A stretch of 64,000 nucleotides of DNA from Acidobacteriota bacterium (GTDB lineage: Bacteria > Acidobacteriota > Terriglobia > Acidiferrales > UBA7541): NCBI GenBank assembly GCA_021818865.1, contig JAKASX010000002.1, positions 27,209 through 91,208 of the forward strand, in the 5' to 3' direction. This document shows, piece after piece, positions 17,140 through 25,957 of the stretch. The notes beneath the pieces were generated by a model. It saw only the letters and a program-made list of their open reading frames with translations. It did no database searches and had not been told where the DNA came from. Each line of letters opens with the position of its first letter. Positions within the stretch are counted from its first letter, which is position 1. The position numbers and the translations under genes are program-made.

Positions 17140-18237
17140 GTGGCAACAGAATCGAAGAAGAAAAAGCCAACCAAACCGGCCGCGAGGCGCGCGCGCCCGG
17201 TGAAAGAGAAGGACGCCGCGCCGCTCGAGCTGCTCGCTCAGGAACCAGAAAGCGAAACGCAATCGGCGACCACCCCGGCGCCAATTCCCGCGCCGGAGCA
17301 GCTTCCCACTCCCACCGATGCTCCAACCGAGGCCTTCAAATCCGGTTTCGTCGCCATCATCGGCCTCGCGAATGCCGGCAAGTCCACGCTGGTGAATCGA
17401 CTGGTAGGCCGCAAAGTCGCCATCGTTTCCGGTAAACCGCAAACCACGCGCAATCGCATCATCGGCATCGTACATCGCCCGGGTGCGCAGATCGTTCTGA
17501 TCGATACGCCCGGGCTGCATCGCCCGGAAACGGCGCTCGGGCGCCACATGCTCGACGAAATCGAAAGGGGAATCGAAGGCGTGGACCTGGTCGCGATCAT
17601 CGTCGACGCGTCACGCGAATATCGCCCTGAAGACCGCTTTCCCATCGAACGCGCCCGCCGCTTTTCCGGCCCCGTGTTTCTGCTCCTCAATAAAATTGAC
17701 AAAATGCCCAAGGAGCGCCTGCTCCCGCTGATCGAACGCTACCGCAAGGAATATGACTGGGCTGAAATCATCCCGATTTCCGCGCTCACCGGCGACGGCA
17801 CGGACGACCTCCTCAAGGAAATCGTCCGTTACTTGCCCGAAGGCGCGCCCTATTTCCCGCCCGATCAGTACACCGACCAGCCCGAGCGTTTTCTGGCCGC
17901 GGAAATCGTGCGCGAAAAGGCCCTCGCGCTCGTCCGCCAGGAAGTCCCTTATGGAATCGGCGTGCTCGTGGAACGCTTCGAGGAATCGGAAAAGCTCATC
18001 CGCATCTACGCGACCATCCTGGCCGAGCGCGAAGGCCAACGCGGCATCCTCATCGGCAAAGCCGGCAGCACCATCAAGACGATTGGCACCGAGGCCCGTA
18101 AGGAACTCGAGGAAATCCTCGGCGCGAAACTCTATCTCGAACTTTTCGTGAAAGTGCAGCCGAACTGGCGCGACAATCCCGCCGTCGTCAGCCAGCTCGA
18201 CTGGCGCCAGGAATTCGAGCAGTTGGCCGACGAGTAA
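17140..18237 (+). CDS. era: GTPase Era with extended N-terminus (365 aa)
   Basis: Ribosome-assembly GTPase that binds the 16S rRNA 3' end through a KH domain. G1 GLANAGKST (75-83), effector TTRNRIIG, G3 DTPG, G4 NKID and a C-terminal KH domain with GIGVLVERFEE and ILIGKAGSTIKTIGTEAR are all present. Residues 1-66 are a lysine- and then proline/threonine-rich extension absent from typical Era (about 300 aa). The start here is GTG at 17140; no later start gives a standard-length protein because the nearest Met or Val lies inside the G domain. The extension may be real or partly an artefact of start choice. Last gene of the cluster. Confidence 0.93.
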   Translation: MATESKKKKPTKPAARRARPVKEKDAAPLELLAQEPESETQSATTPAPIPAPEQLPTPTDAPTEAFKSGFVAIIGLANAGKSTLVNRLVGRKVAIVSGKPQTTRNRIIGIVHRPGAQIVLIDTPGLHRPETALGRHMLDEIERGIEGVDLVAIIVDASREYRPEDRFPIERARRFSGPVFLLLNKIDKMPKERLLPLIERYRKEYDWAEIIPISALTGDGTDDLLKEIVRYLPEGAPYFPPDQYTDQPERFLAAEIVREKALALVRQEVPYGIGVLVERFEESEKLIRIYATILAEREGQRGILIGKAGSTIKTIGTEARKELEEILGAKLYLELFVKVQPNWRDNPAVVSQLDWRQEFEQLADE

Positions 18238-18367
18238 ACTCGCGTGCGCGACGCGCTGTGCAACTCGCGCCGCACCGGCCGAATCCAACGCTTTCGAGGA
18301 GCCGCGGCCGGCCCACCCGACCAGCCGCGCTGCGGCAGGGAGATTTTCAGAGTCGGGTTATGGAGAA

Positions 18368-20812
18368 ATGCGTAGCGGCCTTTTACTGATTGCGGCTTTC
18401 ATCCTCGGTACTCCATCTTCTGCGCTCGCTGCCGCAAAATCGTGTCCCGGCGCCCGCGCCGTGGGCCATTTGGCGATCTTGGTCACGCCGCCGAATTCGG
18501 GCCGCGCGATTCCCATCGAAAAAATCAATCTGATCGAGCGCGGCGACCATCTGGAATACCAGCCGGCGCCGGGTTCGGTGAAACACGGCAAGAAATCCAA
18601 GGCCAAAATCGCGCTCGTCGTCGTTCCTTCCGCTGAATCCGTAAAACAGGGCGTCGCGGTGCTTCCGGTGAAACCGGCGTGGGAAAAAGCGGAATGGCGG
18701 GCGCCCTATCGCGTGGCTGCCGTCGGCGTGGTGCTCGGCCCGCAGGGCCTGAGCGAGAAAAAAGTCAGCGCCTTCGTTCGCAAGAATCCCGCGCTCATGC
18801 CGCAGCTCGCCGATTACGCCGACCGCACCTCCAAAATCGCCGCGCTCATCACCACGATCTCGAAATACGAACAGTCCGCTCCGGGCACGGCCAACCTCCA
18901 ATCCGCGCTCAACAGTTTCTCGACGCAATACGGCGTAAAGCTCCCGGCGCTTTCCAGCAGCAGTTCCAACACCGCCCAAGCCAGCGCGATGCTCCACGCG
19001 CTGCTTCCCGCCGTCTCGTCTCCGCAGCCGCTCGATTCGAGCGCCTCGCTCATGAAGGGATCGGCCGGCCTCGCCGCTTCGATGGCTTCCATGTTTTTCG
19101 GCTCGCCCGTGGGCCTCGCCACCGGCGGAGCGGCTCTTTTCGAAAATCTCCGCGAATCGCTCTTTCCGCGCACGGATTTCCGCGCCGCCTTCGCTCAGCC
19201 CGCCGGAGCGAACGACGTCACCGTCTGCAGCGGCAAAGCCGCGGCCAAACCGGATACGAAGCTCGCCTATCTCTGGGTTCAGCGCGTTCCCAACGCCATC
19301 GCGCCCACCGTATCCCTGGTTCAATGGGAACGTCTTCCGCTCGCCGTGCGTTCGATCCTCAAGGTGACAACGGCCAGCGTCGCCCAGTTGCCACTCGTCG
19401 CGCGGGCGCGCGATTGGCGTCTGGTTTCCGGCAAGAAACGCTACGCGGTTCCCGTCCACGTCGCCGTCGAATCCAAGGACGATCTGGTTTCGCTCGATCT
19501 CCACAAATCGACGATTCCGCCCGGCGAATATCATCTCGAAGCGGATTGGGATTGGACCCCGCTTCCGGTCACCGGCACGCTCGATCTGCTTCCAATTCCC
19601 AGTCTTTCCGCGGCTGCGCTGACTCCGGGATCTTCCGACCGCCTGGTGCAGGGAAATGGCGTCGTTCCCGTCGGCGTCACGGGAGCCGATTTCGAATTCG
19701 TCAATTGGGTTGGCCTCGAAAACAAAGCGGATTCCACGGCTTCACCTACTGAACTCGCTTTTCGCATGGATGGCACTCCCGGCAAATCGACCAGCCTGCG
19801 CCTCGAAGTGGATTGCGACATTTTCAAGGCGGGGAACTACTCACTCGAACTGCGCCAGCGTAACGGCGCGATGCAAAGCGTTCCGCTCCTGGTTCACCCT
19901 CCCAATCCGCGCCTCGCCGGCCTCCCGCTCCGCGTGAATTTTGGGTCGCCGCAACAAACCGTGGTCCTCAAAGGCTCCGGCCTCGACCGCATCCAACGCA
20001 TCACCAGCGCCAACGCGATCTGGGCCCTCGCACCCCTCGCGGCAACGCAAAACGCCGCCGAGCGCCAGGCAACCGTTCGCCTCGAAGCCGGCGCCCGCGT
20101 CGGCAACCAGATCGCCGCCCAGATTTTCGTCTCCGGCATTTCCAAACCCATTTCCGTTCCGAACGTCCTCGAAGTCATCGGCCCGCTCCCGGAAATCGTG
20201 AAAGTGCGTAAATCGCTCGGCGAGTCTCCCGGCGTCGCGCTCTTTCCCGGCGAAATTCCCTCCGGCTCGGTGGTCAGTTTTCTTCTTTCGGTCGAGCATG
20301 CGGGAAGCGCGCCCATGCTTCACCTTTTCTGCGGCCAGTCTGGCGATGCCGCGCTCCTTTTGGCGCCGGGAGCGCGCAAGGATTCGGCGGAATTCGACGC
20401 GGCGGGCAGTGGCTCGTTTTATCTTTCGCTCGATCCCGGCCGCATCGGCTACTCCGGCTGCGCGCTCACGGCAACCATTGAAAATCAGGCTACGGGAACC
20501 TCCGCGCCCGCCACGCTCGGCCGCGTCATGCTGCTCCCGCAAATTGATAAATTCACGCTCGGCGACCGCAAAGCCGCTGATGGTTCGTATATCGGCACTC
20601 TGACCGGCCGCCATTTGCAGCAAATCTCCAAAACCGGCTGGGACCCCAACCGCGGTTTCGACGTGTTGGGCATCCCCACCCCGGTAGGCGGCCAGCCCGG
20701 CGAGCAAACCCTCGAAATCGCTATGCCGTGGCCGCCCCCCGAGCCCGAGGCTCCGCTTTTCATCTGGCTGCAAGGGGAAACGCGCGGACGCCGCACCACC
20801 GCCAGATATTGA
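18368..20812 (+). CDS. Large exported protein of unknown family (814 aa)
   Basis: Not recognised. A clear signal peptide (MRSGLLLIAAFILGTPSSALAAA region, cleavage near residue 22) indicates export. The first 330 residues are mixed, with an Ala/Ser/Gly-rich stretch (about 175-260). From about 330 to 810 the sequence looks like a row of Ig-like or IPT/TIG-like beta domains (PGEYHLEADWDWTPLP, VVLKGSGLDRIQRITSAN, GTLTGRHLQQISKTGW). No catalytic motif, no lipobox, no membrane anchor after the signal. The ATG at 18368 has only a weak ribosome-binding site. Flanking genes (era, a 179-aa unknown) give no functional hint. Adhesive or structural role is a guess. Confidence 0.75.
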   Translation: MRSGLLLIAAFILGTPSSALAAAKSCPGARAVGHLAILVTPPNSGRAIPIEKINLIERGDHLEYQPAPGSVKHGKKSKAKIALVVVPSAESVKQGVAVLPVKPAWEKAEWRAPYRVAAVGVVLGPQGLSEKKVSAFVRKNPALMPQLADYADRTSKIAALITTISKYEQSAPGTANLQSALNSFSTQYGVKLPALSSSSSNTAQASAMLHALLPAVSSPQPLDSSASLMKGSAGLAASMASMFFGSPVGLATGGAALFENLRESLFPRTDFRAAFAQPAGANDVTVCSGKAAAKPDTKLAYLWVQRVPNAIAPTVSLVQWERLPLAVRSILKVTTASVAQLPLVARARDWRLVSGKKRYAVPVHVAVESKDDLVSLDLHKSTIPPGEYHLEADWDWTPLPVTGTLDLLPIPSLSAAALTPGSSDRLVQGNGVVPVGVTGADFEFVNWVGLENKADSTASPTELAFRMDGTPGKSTSLRLEVDCDIFKAGNYSLELRQRNGAMQSVPLLVHPPNPRLAGLPLRVNFGSPQQTVVLKGSGLDRIQRITSANAIWALAPLAATQNAAERQATVRLEAGARVGNQIAAQIFVSGISKPISVPNVLEVIGPLPEIVKVRKSLGESPGVALFPGEIPSGSVVSFLLSVEHAGSAPMLHLFCGQSGDAALLLAPGARKDSAEFDAAGSGSFYLSLDPGRIGYSGCALTATIENQATGTSAPATLGRVMLLPQIDKFTLGDRKAADGSYIGTLTGRHLQQISKTGWDPNRGFDVLGIPTPVGGQPGEQTLEIAMPWPPPEPEAPLFIWLQGETRGRRTTARY

Positions 20813-20944
20813 CCCTTCCCGAAACGCCGCTCGCCGAGGAGCGCGGAAAGTCCTGGGAGGCGCAACGCCGCCCAACAAGCCGGCAATCTGCGTTTTTAGG
20901 TTTCCCCAGGAATAACTGATTGATAAAATGTCTTCGGCTGGGAC

Positions 20945-21484
20945 ATGGCCAATCCATTTCGCATTCTGAAGCGGTTCGTCGCGCCCGGGAGCTCCTCGGG
21001 CGAATACGCCCTAGCTGAAAACTACGCCGTTTTGCGCGATGCCGTGTTTGCCACGAGGCCGGAAACGCTTGGCCTGATCGAACCTTCCGACGATAACGCC
21101 GTTTGGGGCGTGGTGATGGAAACCGCTTATCCCGAGGCCATCGCCACGCTCGTCGCGATGGCCGATGGGGCTGTGAGTCTCTATTTCAGCAACGGCGGTG
21201 GGATCATCGGCGCCGGTTCGGCCCCAGCCGCGCGCCATGCCGCGCGAGCCCTGCTCGAGATGTCGCCTCGTTTCCTTTCCGCCTGCGCGCCGGCAACGAA
21301 ATTCCCGCTGCCCGAAAAATCCCACGTCCGTTTTTATCTGCTCGCCTGGCGCTCAACGCTCACTGCCGAAGCCGCGGAAGAAGCGCTCGCCGGCAACGGC
21401 CACGCGCTTTCCCCGCTTTTCCATCAAGCCCACGAAGTCATCACGCAAATCCGCCTCGCCGACGAACGCCACTCGCAAGCTTAG
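20945..21484 (+). CDS. Conserved-looking cytosolic protein of unknown function (179 aa)
   Basis: Unrecognised. No signal peptide or membrane segment. Composition and codon use match true genes around it; the sequence has a globular alpha/beta look (GLIEPSDDNAVWGVVMETAY, GAVSLYFSNGGGIIGAGSAP) with hydrophobic periodicity throughout. The GIIGAGSAPAARHAARAL stretch is glycine-rich but does not form a Rossmann or Walker motif. It starts at ATG 20945 shortly after TAAAAT (20933-20938), which could be a -10 box giving a very short leader. Converges on the NtrX-like gene. Confidence 0.7.
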   Translation: MANPFRILKRFVAPGSSSGEYALAENYAVLRDAVFATRPETLGLIEPSDDNAVWGVVMETAYPEAIATLVAMADGAVSLYFSNGGGIIGAGSAPAARHAARALLEMSPRFLSACAPATKFPLPEKSHVRFYLLAWRSTLTAEAAEEALAGNGHALSPLFHQAHEVITQIRLADERHSQA

Positions 21485-21554
21485 CCCCTCCCACGATTGG
21501 CCGTTCCCGGATTGTCCGTGTTCGAAGCGAAGAAGATTGCGCGTCGAGTCCGCC

Positions 21555-22910
21555 TCAGGCGGATTCCGCGGAAATTCCGAGCACCTTCATTTTCCGGTAC
21601 AGATGGCTGCGTTCGAGTCCGAGCGCCTCGGCGGTGCGCGTCATGTTCCACTGATTTTCTTCGAGCTTGCGAAGGATGAATTCGCGCTCGTACGCCGAGC
21701 GCGCTTCCTGCAGCGTGGCCGCACTCGATTGCGGCGCGCGTGCGGCGCCGCGAAAGAGTTCGGGCGGCAAATGTTGCGGTTCGATCGAATCGTCAGGGCA
21801 CATAATCACCAGCCGCTCGATCACGTTTTTCAGTTCTCGCACATTTCCCGGCCACGGATAGCGCAGCAGCACGGCAACGGCCGCGGGAGCGAGCTGTTTT
21901 GGCTTGCGCCCGTACGCGGCGCTATATTCGAAAAGAAAATGCGCCGCGAGCACCGGAACGTCTTCGGTTCGTTCGCGGAGCGGCGGAACGGACACCGGAA
22001 TCACGTTCAATCGGTAGAAAAGGTCCTCGCGAAACGTTCCCCGCGCGATCTCTTCTTCCAGCCGCTTGTTCGTCGCCGCGATCACGCGCGCGTCCACGTG
22101 CACCGGCTCGTTCGAGCCGACCGGCTCGACCCGCTGCTCTTCGAGCACGCGCAGCACTTTTGCCTGCGTTTTCAGGCTCATGTCGCCCACTTCGTCCAGG
22201 AACAGCGTGCCTCCATCGGCTTTTTGGAATTTTCCGGTTTTGTTTTCCGTCGCACCAGTAAAGCTTCCGCGCGTGTGCCCGAAAAGTTCCGATTCGATCA
22301 GCTCTTCCGGCAGCGCGGCGCAATTCACCTCGACGAACGCGCGCCCCGAGCGCGGGCTTTGCGCGTGCAGCGCGCGCGCCACGAGTTCCTTGCCCGTTCC
22401 GCTTTCGCCGTAAATGAGGACGCGGCTTGCCGTCGGCGCGGTCAGCGCGATCAGTTGCCGCAGCGCCTTCATCGGCACGCTATCGCCCAGAATGTGGTAT
22501 TTCCGTTCGAGTTCGGCGCGCAGCCGGCGATTTTCTTCTTCCAGGCGCAGGTGCTCAATCGCGTTTTTCACCACCAGCACCGTCTTTTCGAGCGCCAGCG
22601 GCTTCTCGATGAAATCGAATGCGCCGAGTTTCGTCGCCCGCACCGCCGTCTCGATATTTCCATGACCGGAGATCATCACCACCATCGGCATCGTTTCCGC
22701 TTCGAGCAGCCGCTCGAGCGTGTCGAGGCCATCCATCTTCGGGAGCCACACGTCGAGCAGCACCAGATCGAATGCGCGCGCCCGCGCGGCTTCGACGCAC
22801 TCCTCGCCCGAGCCAACCGTCTCCACTCGGTACCCCTCTTCGCGCAAAATCGATCCGAGCGAGGACCGGATTCCGGGTTCATCGTCCACGATGAGAATCG
22901 AGCGGTTCAC
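21555..22910 (-). CDS. NtrX/NtrC-family sigma54-dependent response regulator (451 aa)
   Basis: Receiver domain (1-120; phosphoacceptor D53, DE at 10-11, K103), AAA+ domain with Walker A GESGTGKE (168-175) and sigma54-contact loop GSFTGA (215-220, a variant of GAFTGA), and a Fis-type helix-turn-helix at the C-terminus (NMTRTAEALGLERSHLYRKM, about 423-442). The domain order and the C-terminus resemble NtrX. It would activate sigma54 promoters when phosphorylated, presumably by the kinase encoded just upstream: its GTG start (22910) overlaps the kinase stop as GTGA. A TCCGCC-TCA-GGCGGA hairpin spans its stop codon. Targets unknown; the divergently placed pilus genes are candidates only by proximity. 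Confidence 0.92.
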   Translation of the reverse strand: MNRSILIVDDEPGIRSSLGSILREEGYRVETVGSGEECVEAARARAFDLVLLDVWLPKMDGLDTLERLLEAETMPMVVMISGHGNIETAVRATKLGAFDFIEKPLALEKTVLVVKNAIEHLRLEEENRRLRAELERKYHILGDSVPMKALRQLIALTAPTASRVLIYGESGTGKELVARALHAQSPRSGRAFVEVNCAALPEELIESELFGHTRGSFTGATENKTGKFQKADGGTLFLDEVGDMSLKTQAKVLRVLEEQRVEPVGSNEPVHVDARVIAATNKRLEEEIARGTFREDLFYRLNVIPVSVPPLRERTEDVPVLAAHFLFEYSAAYGRKPKQLAPAAVAVLLRYPWPGNVRELKNVIERLVIMCPDDSIEPQHLPPELFRGAARAPQSSAATLQEARSAYEREFILRKLEENQWNMTRTAEALGLERSHLYRKMKVLGISAESA

Positions 22911-25045
22911 GAGCGGAGTTCCTCAACCGGTATGCCTGCCGCCGGCAGGCGAATGACAAATCGCGTGCCGAACGGCTGATTATCTTCGGCGCGGATCGTG
23001 CCGTGGTGCTCGGCCACCACGCGGCTCGCGATGGCAAGCCCCAATCCCGTGCCTCGATTCCGCGTGGAAAAATGCGGCAGAAACAGCTTGTCTTTGTCTT
23101 CGGGCGAAATCCCGTGCCCGGTATCGGAAACCACGAGTTCCACCGTATCGGCCGACCGATGCAGCCGCGTTTCCACCACCAGTTCCCGCATCGCCGCGCC
23201 TTCCATCGCTTCGGCCGCGTTGTCGATCAAGTTCACCAGCACCCTCCGCAATAATTCGCCGTCCGCCTGCACCATCAGCCGCTCCGGGGCCAGCTCCGCG
23301 CGCAACTGGATTCCATCGAGGCGTCCCTGAAACACGTCCATGGCCGAGCGCGCGATTTCGTTCAGGTCGGCCGGCTCCAGCCGCGCGGCAGGGAAGCGCG
23401 CAAACCGCGAAAATTCATCCACCAGCGACCGCAGCGATTCCACTTCCTGCCCAATCAGTCGCGCGCATTCGGAAACCACGCCGGGAAATTCGTCGCCTTC
23501 GGCGGTTGTTTCGGTCCGTCGGCTCGCGTGGCGAAGCAGCCGCTCGGCGGAAAGCCGGATCGGCGTAAGCGGGTTCTTGATTTCGTGCGCGATGCGCTGC
23601 GCCACTTCCTGCCACGCTGCCGCTTTTTGCGCGCGCAGCAATTCGGTCAGGTCGTCAATCACCACCACGTATCCTCGCGCCGATTTCGGCGCGCCCAGCG
23701 GGCTCACCGTTACCGCCGCGTGGAGCAGCCGCTCTCCCACGCCGATTTCCAGTTCCTCCGACGCCGCGCCCATCCGCCGCGACCGGTGCGCCAGCCGCAT
23801 CACGCGGGCGGCCGCGTCTTCACCCGCAAGTTGCGCGAGCGTGTGCGCGCCGCGTGCGCGCACGCCGAAAATCCGGAACACCGCGGGATTCGCCTGCGCG
23901 ATTTGAGAAGCCGTATCGAGCAGCAAAACGCCGGTGGGAATGTTTTCCAGCAGCGTCGTCATCAATTGCCGCCGGCTTTCGATTTCCTCGAGCGCCCGCT
24001 CCAGGTTCCGTTTCGACGCTTCGATCTGCCGCCGGCTCTCGCCCAGTTGCGCTGTCATCTGATTGAAGGAATTGACCAGCACGCCGAGTTCGTCCTGCGC
24101 CTGCACCGTTACGCGATGGTCGAAATTGCCGCGCGAAATTTCACCGGTCGCCTCGGCCAGCGCCTGGATGGGCACTGTCACGGTTTTCGACAAAAAGAGC
24201 GCAATCCACGTCACCGCAAAGAGCACCAGCACGGTGAAGAGCAGCAGGGCCAGCAGGATTTGGCGTTTGTACTGCCGCAAACCCTCCTGGCCTTTCCAAT
24301 ACGCCGCCGTTTCGCTCTGAATCCGGTCGAGCCGAACGAGAAAATTCGCCGGAGCGGCCCGCGCAACCATCAGCGTGCCCGCGCCCGTCGGCGCATGGCC
24401 CGCCAAATAGTCCGTTCCCGCCGCGTCCCACACCTCGACGCCTTCAGGCAACGTGCGCGTCAGCCGAACCTCCGGTGCCCGAACCATCGACGGACTGCGC
24501 GAAACGACGTTCGTCGGTTTTCCGTCTGTCTCGATCCACGCCAGGTCCGCGCCCGCTTCCACGGCGCGTTGCGGAGCGGTCGCAGCGTTCGATCCCTGCG
24601 CTGCCCATTGCGCCATACGGTCAAGCGTCGCCGTCGCGTCGGCCGCCTGTGCGTTCAGCAGTCTTCCGCCCTGCTCCGTGGCGATTTCGAGCGGATGCGG
24701 GAACCATTTGTTCAGCGTGCGATTCATCAGCGCGTAGCTGACGAAAAAGAGGAAAATCACCGGCAGCAGGGAAATCGCCATCGCGCCGTACACCATGCGC
24801 GTTTTGAATCGCGACCCCAGTTGCTTGGCGCGCTGTTCACCCCAGAGCCGCACCAGCGTCCGGCCCAGCACAAGCACGAAGACCAGAAACGCGGAAACTA
24901 CGAACACCGTGACGGAAAACAGGACCGGATTTGTGGGATGGAATGGCGTATTCAGCGAACCGAGCGTGAAAATCGCCGACGCCAGCAGCGCGACCACCAA
25001 CCCGCCCAGCGCCAGCCACACGCGTTGCGCCTTCGGCCGGCTCAT
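22907..25045 (-). CDS. NtrY-like membrane sensor histidine kinase (712 aa)
   Basis: Sensor kinase partner of the downstream regulator. N-terminal hydrophobic segments (about 10-32, 40-65, 85-110), a periplasmic portion, another membrane helix (about 260-285, ILLALLLFTVLVLFAVTW), a HAMP domain (VTVPIQALAEATGEISRGNF), a PAS domain (LLENIPTGVLLLD), HisKA with phosphorylatable His in AHEIKNPLTPIRLSAERL, and HATPase_c with N box LIDNAAEAM and G boxes DTGHGI and GTGLGLAI. The start at ATG 25045 forms an ATGA overlap with the stop of the upstream glycosylase gene, which is preferred over the longer frame to 25111. The three minus-strand genes are thus a coupled operon. Confidence 0.92.
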   Translation of the reverse strand: MSRPKAQRVWLALGGLVVALLASAIFTLGSLNTPFHPTNPVLFSVTVFVVSAFLVFVLVLGRTLVRLWGEQRAKQLGSRFKTRMVYGAMAISLLPVIFLFFVSYALMNRTLNKWFPHPLEIATEQGGRLLNAQAADATATLDRMAQWAAQGSNAATAPQRAVEAGADLAWIETDGKPTNVVSRSPSMVRAPEVRLTRTLPEGVEVWDAAGTDYLAGHAPTGAGTLMVARAAPANFLVRLDRIQSETAAYWKGQEGLRQYKRQILLALLLFTVLVLFAVTWIALFLSKTVTVPIQALAEATGEISRGNFDHRVTVQAQDELGVLVNSFNQMTAQLGESRRQIEASKRNLERALEEIESRRQLMTTLLENIPTGVLLLDTASQIAQANPAVFRIFGVRARGAHTLAQLAGEDAAARVMRLAHRSRRMGAASEELEIGVGERLLHAAVTVSPLGAPKSARGYVVVIDDLTELLRAQKAAAWQEVAQRIAHEIKNPLTPIRLSAERLLRHASRRTETTAEGDEFPGVVSECARLIGQEVESLRSLVDEFSRFARFPAARLEPADLNEIARSAMDVFQGRLDGIQLRAELAPERLMVQADGELLRRVLVNLIDNAAEAMEGAAMRELVVETRLHRSADTVELVVSDTGHGISPEDKDKLFLPHFSTRNRGTGLGLAIASRVVAEHHGTIRAEDNQPFGTRFVIRLPAAGIPVEELRS

Positions 25046-25758
25046 TGTTTCGGCTCCAGAAACCGTCCCAGCGGACATTCGCCGCACTGCGCCTTGCTTT
25101 TCAGGCACCACCGCTTGCCCGTTTCCACGAGCAGCGCGTGATATTCGGTGAAAAGCCTCGCTTCGCGCGGCAATTCGCGATGAAAGATCGCTTGCGCTTC
25201 GTGATACTCGACGTCAGGATGCGTCAATCCATGCCGCGAAAGAATCCTTCGCGTATAAGCGTCCATGACAAAAATCGGATGGTTTCCCGCGTAGAGCAAA
25301 ATCGAATCGGCTGTTTCCGGCCCAATGCCGTGAATGGCCAATAGGCGCGCCCGCAGAGCATCGGTCGGCTCCCGAAACATTCGCTCCAGCGATCCGCCGT
25401 ATTCCCGTTCGAGAAACCGCACGAACGCCTTCAGCTTTCGCGCCTTTTGCCGATAGTAACCTGACGGCCGCACCAGCCGTTCGAGCCGGCTCAGCCGCAC
25501 TCGCGAAAGCGCCGCGGGCTGGAGCAGGGAAGCGTTCCGCAAATTCGCGATCGCTCGCTCCACGTTTGTCCACGCCGTGCTCTGCGTCAAAATCGCGCCG
25601 ACGATCACCTCGAATGGCGTCTCGGCCGGCCACCAGTGCTGCGGACCCAGCCGCTGGTGCAGCGCGTGGTAGAAAGCGGAAAGCGTGCGTTCTGGCGCAG
25701 GCGCGGCAAGGGCCGGCGACGCGGCCGGAGCGGGCGCGGATACTAAGGCCAAGGTCAT
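25042..25758 (-). CDS. HhH-GPD DNA glycosylase, endonuclease III-related (238 aa)
   Basis: Base-excision repair glycosylase. The helix-hairpin-helix is LLAIHGIGPETADSILLYAG (139-158) and the catalytic aspartate is D166 (FVMDAYTRRIL). The position of the endonuclease III lyase lysine (K120 in E. coli) is E148, so it is probably monofunctional, like the MagIII/COG2231 group; the motif GYYRQKARKLKAF (100-112) fits that group. Only three iron-sulphur ligands are seen (C218, C225, C228: C-x6-C-x2-C); the expected fourth Cys is absent because the protein ends in PLGRFLEPKQ. Residues 1-22 are an Ala/Pro-rich lead. Upstream gene of the two-component pair, with which it overlaps by ATGA. Confidence 0.85.
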   Translation of the reverse strand: MTLALVSAPAPAASPALAAPAPERTLSAFYHALHQRLGPQHWWPAETPFEVIVGAILTQSTAWTNVERAIANLRNASLLQPAALSRVRLSRLERLVRPSGYYRQKARKLKAFVRFLEREYGGSLERMFREPTDALRARLLAIHGIGPETADSILLYAGNHPIFVMDAYTRRILSRHGLTHPDVEYHEAQAIFHRELPREARLFTEYHALLVETGKRWCLKSKAQCGECPLGRFLEPKQ

Positions 25759-25957
25759 CTCTTCACGGAAGATAGCGGTGGATTCCCGCCCGCGTCAAGC
25801 TGCCGCGGCCTCGCTCCGCTCCCGCCGGCCACCCAGACCCGCCAAACCGCCCGTTATCGTTTCCGCAAGCCGCACCGCCTGGCCTTCGTCACAGAGGGTG
25901 CGGGGCTGGTACACTGAAATCCCCTTCCTGTTCAGCTCTCTTCGTGAGAGTTTCCCG

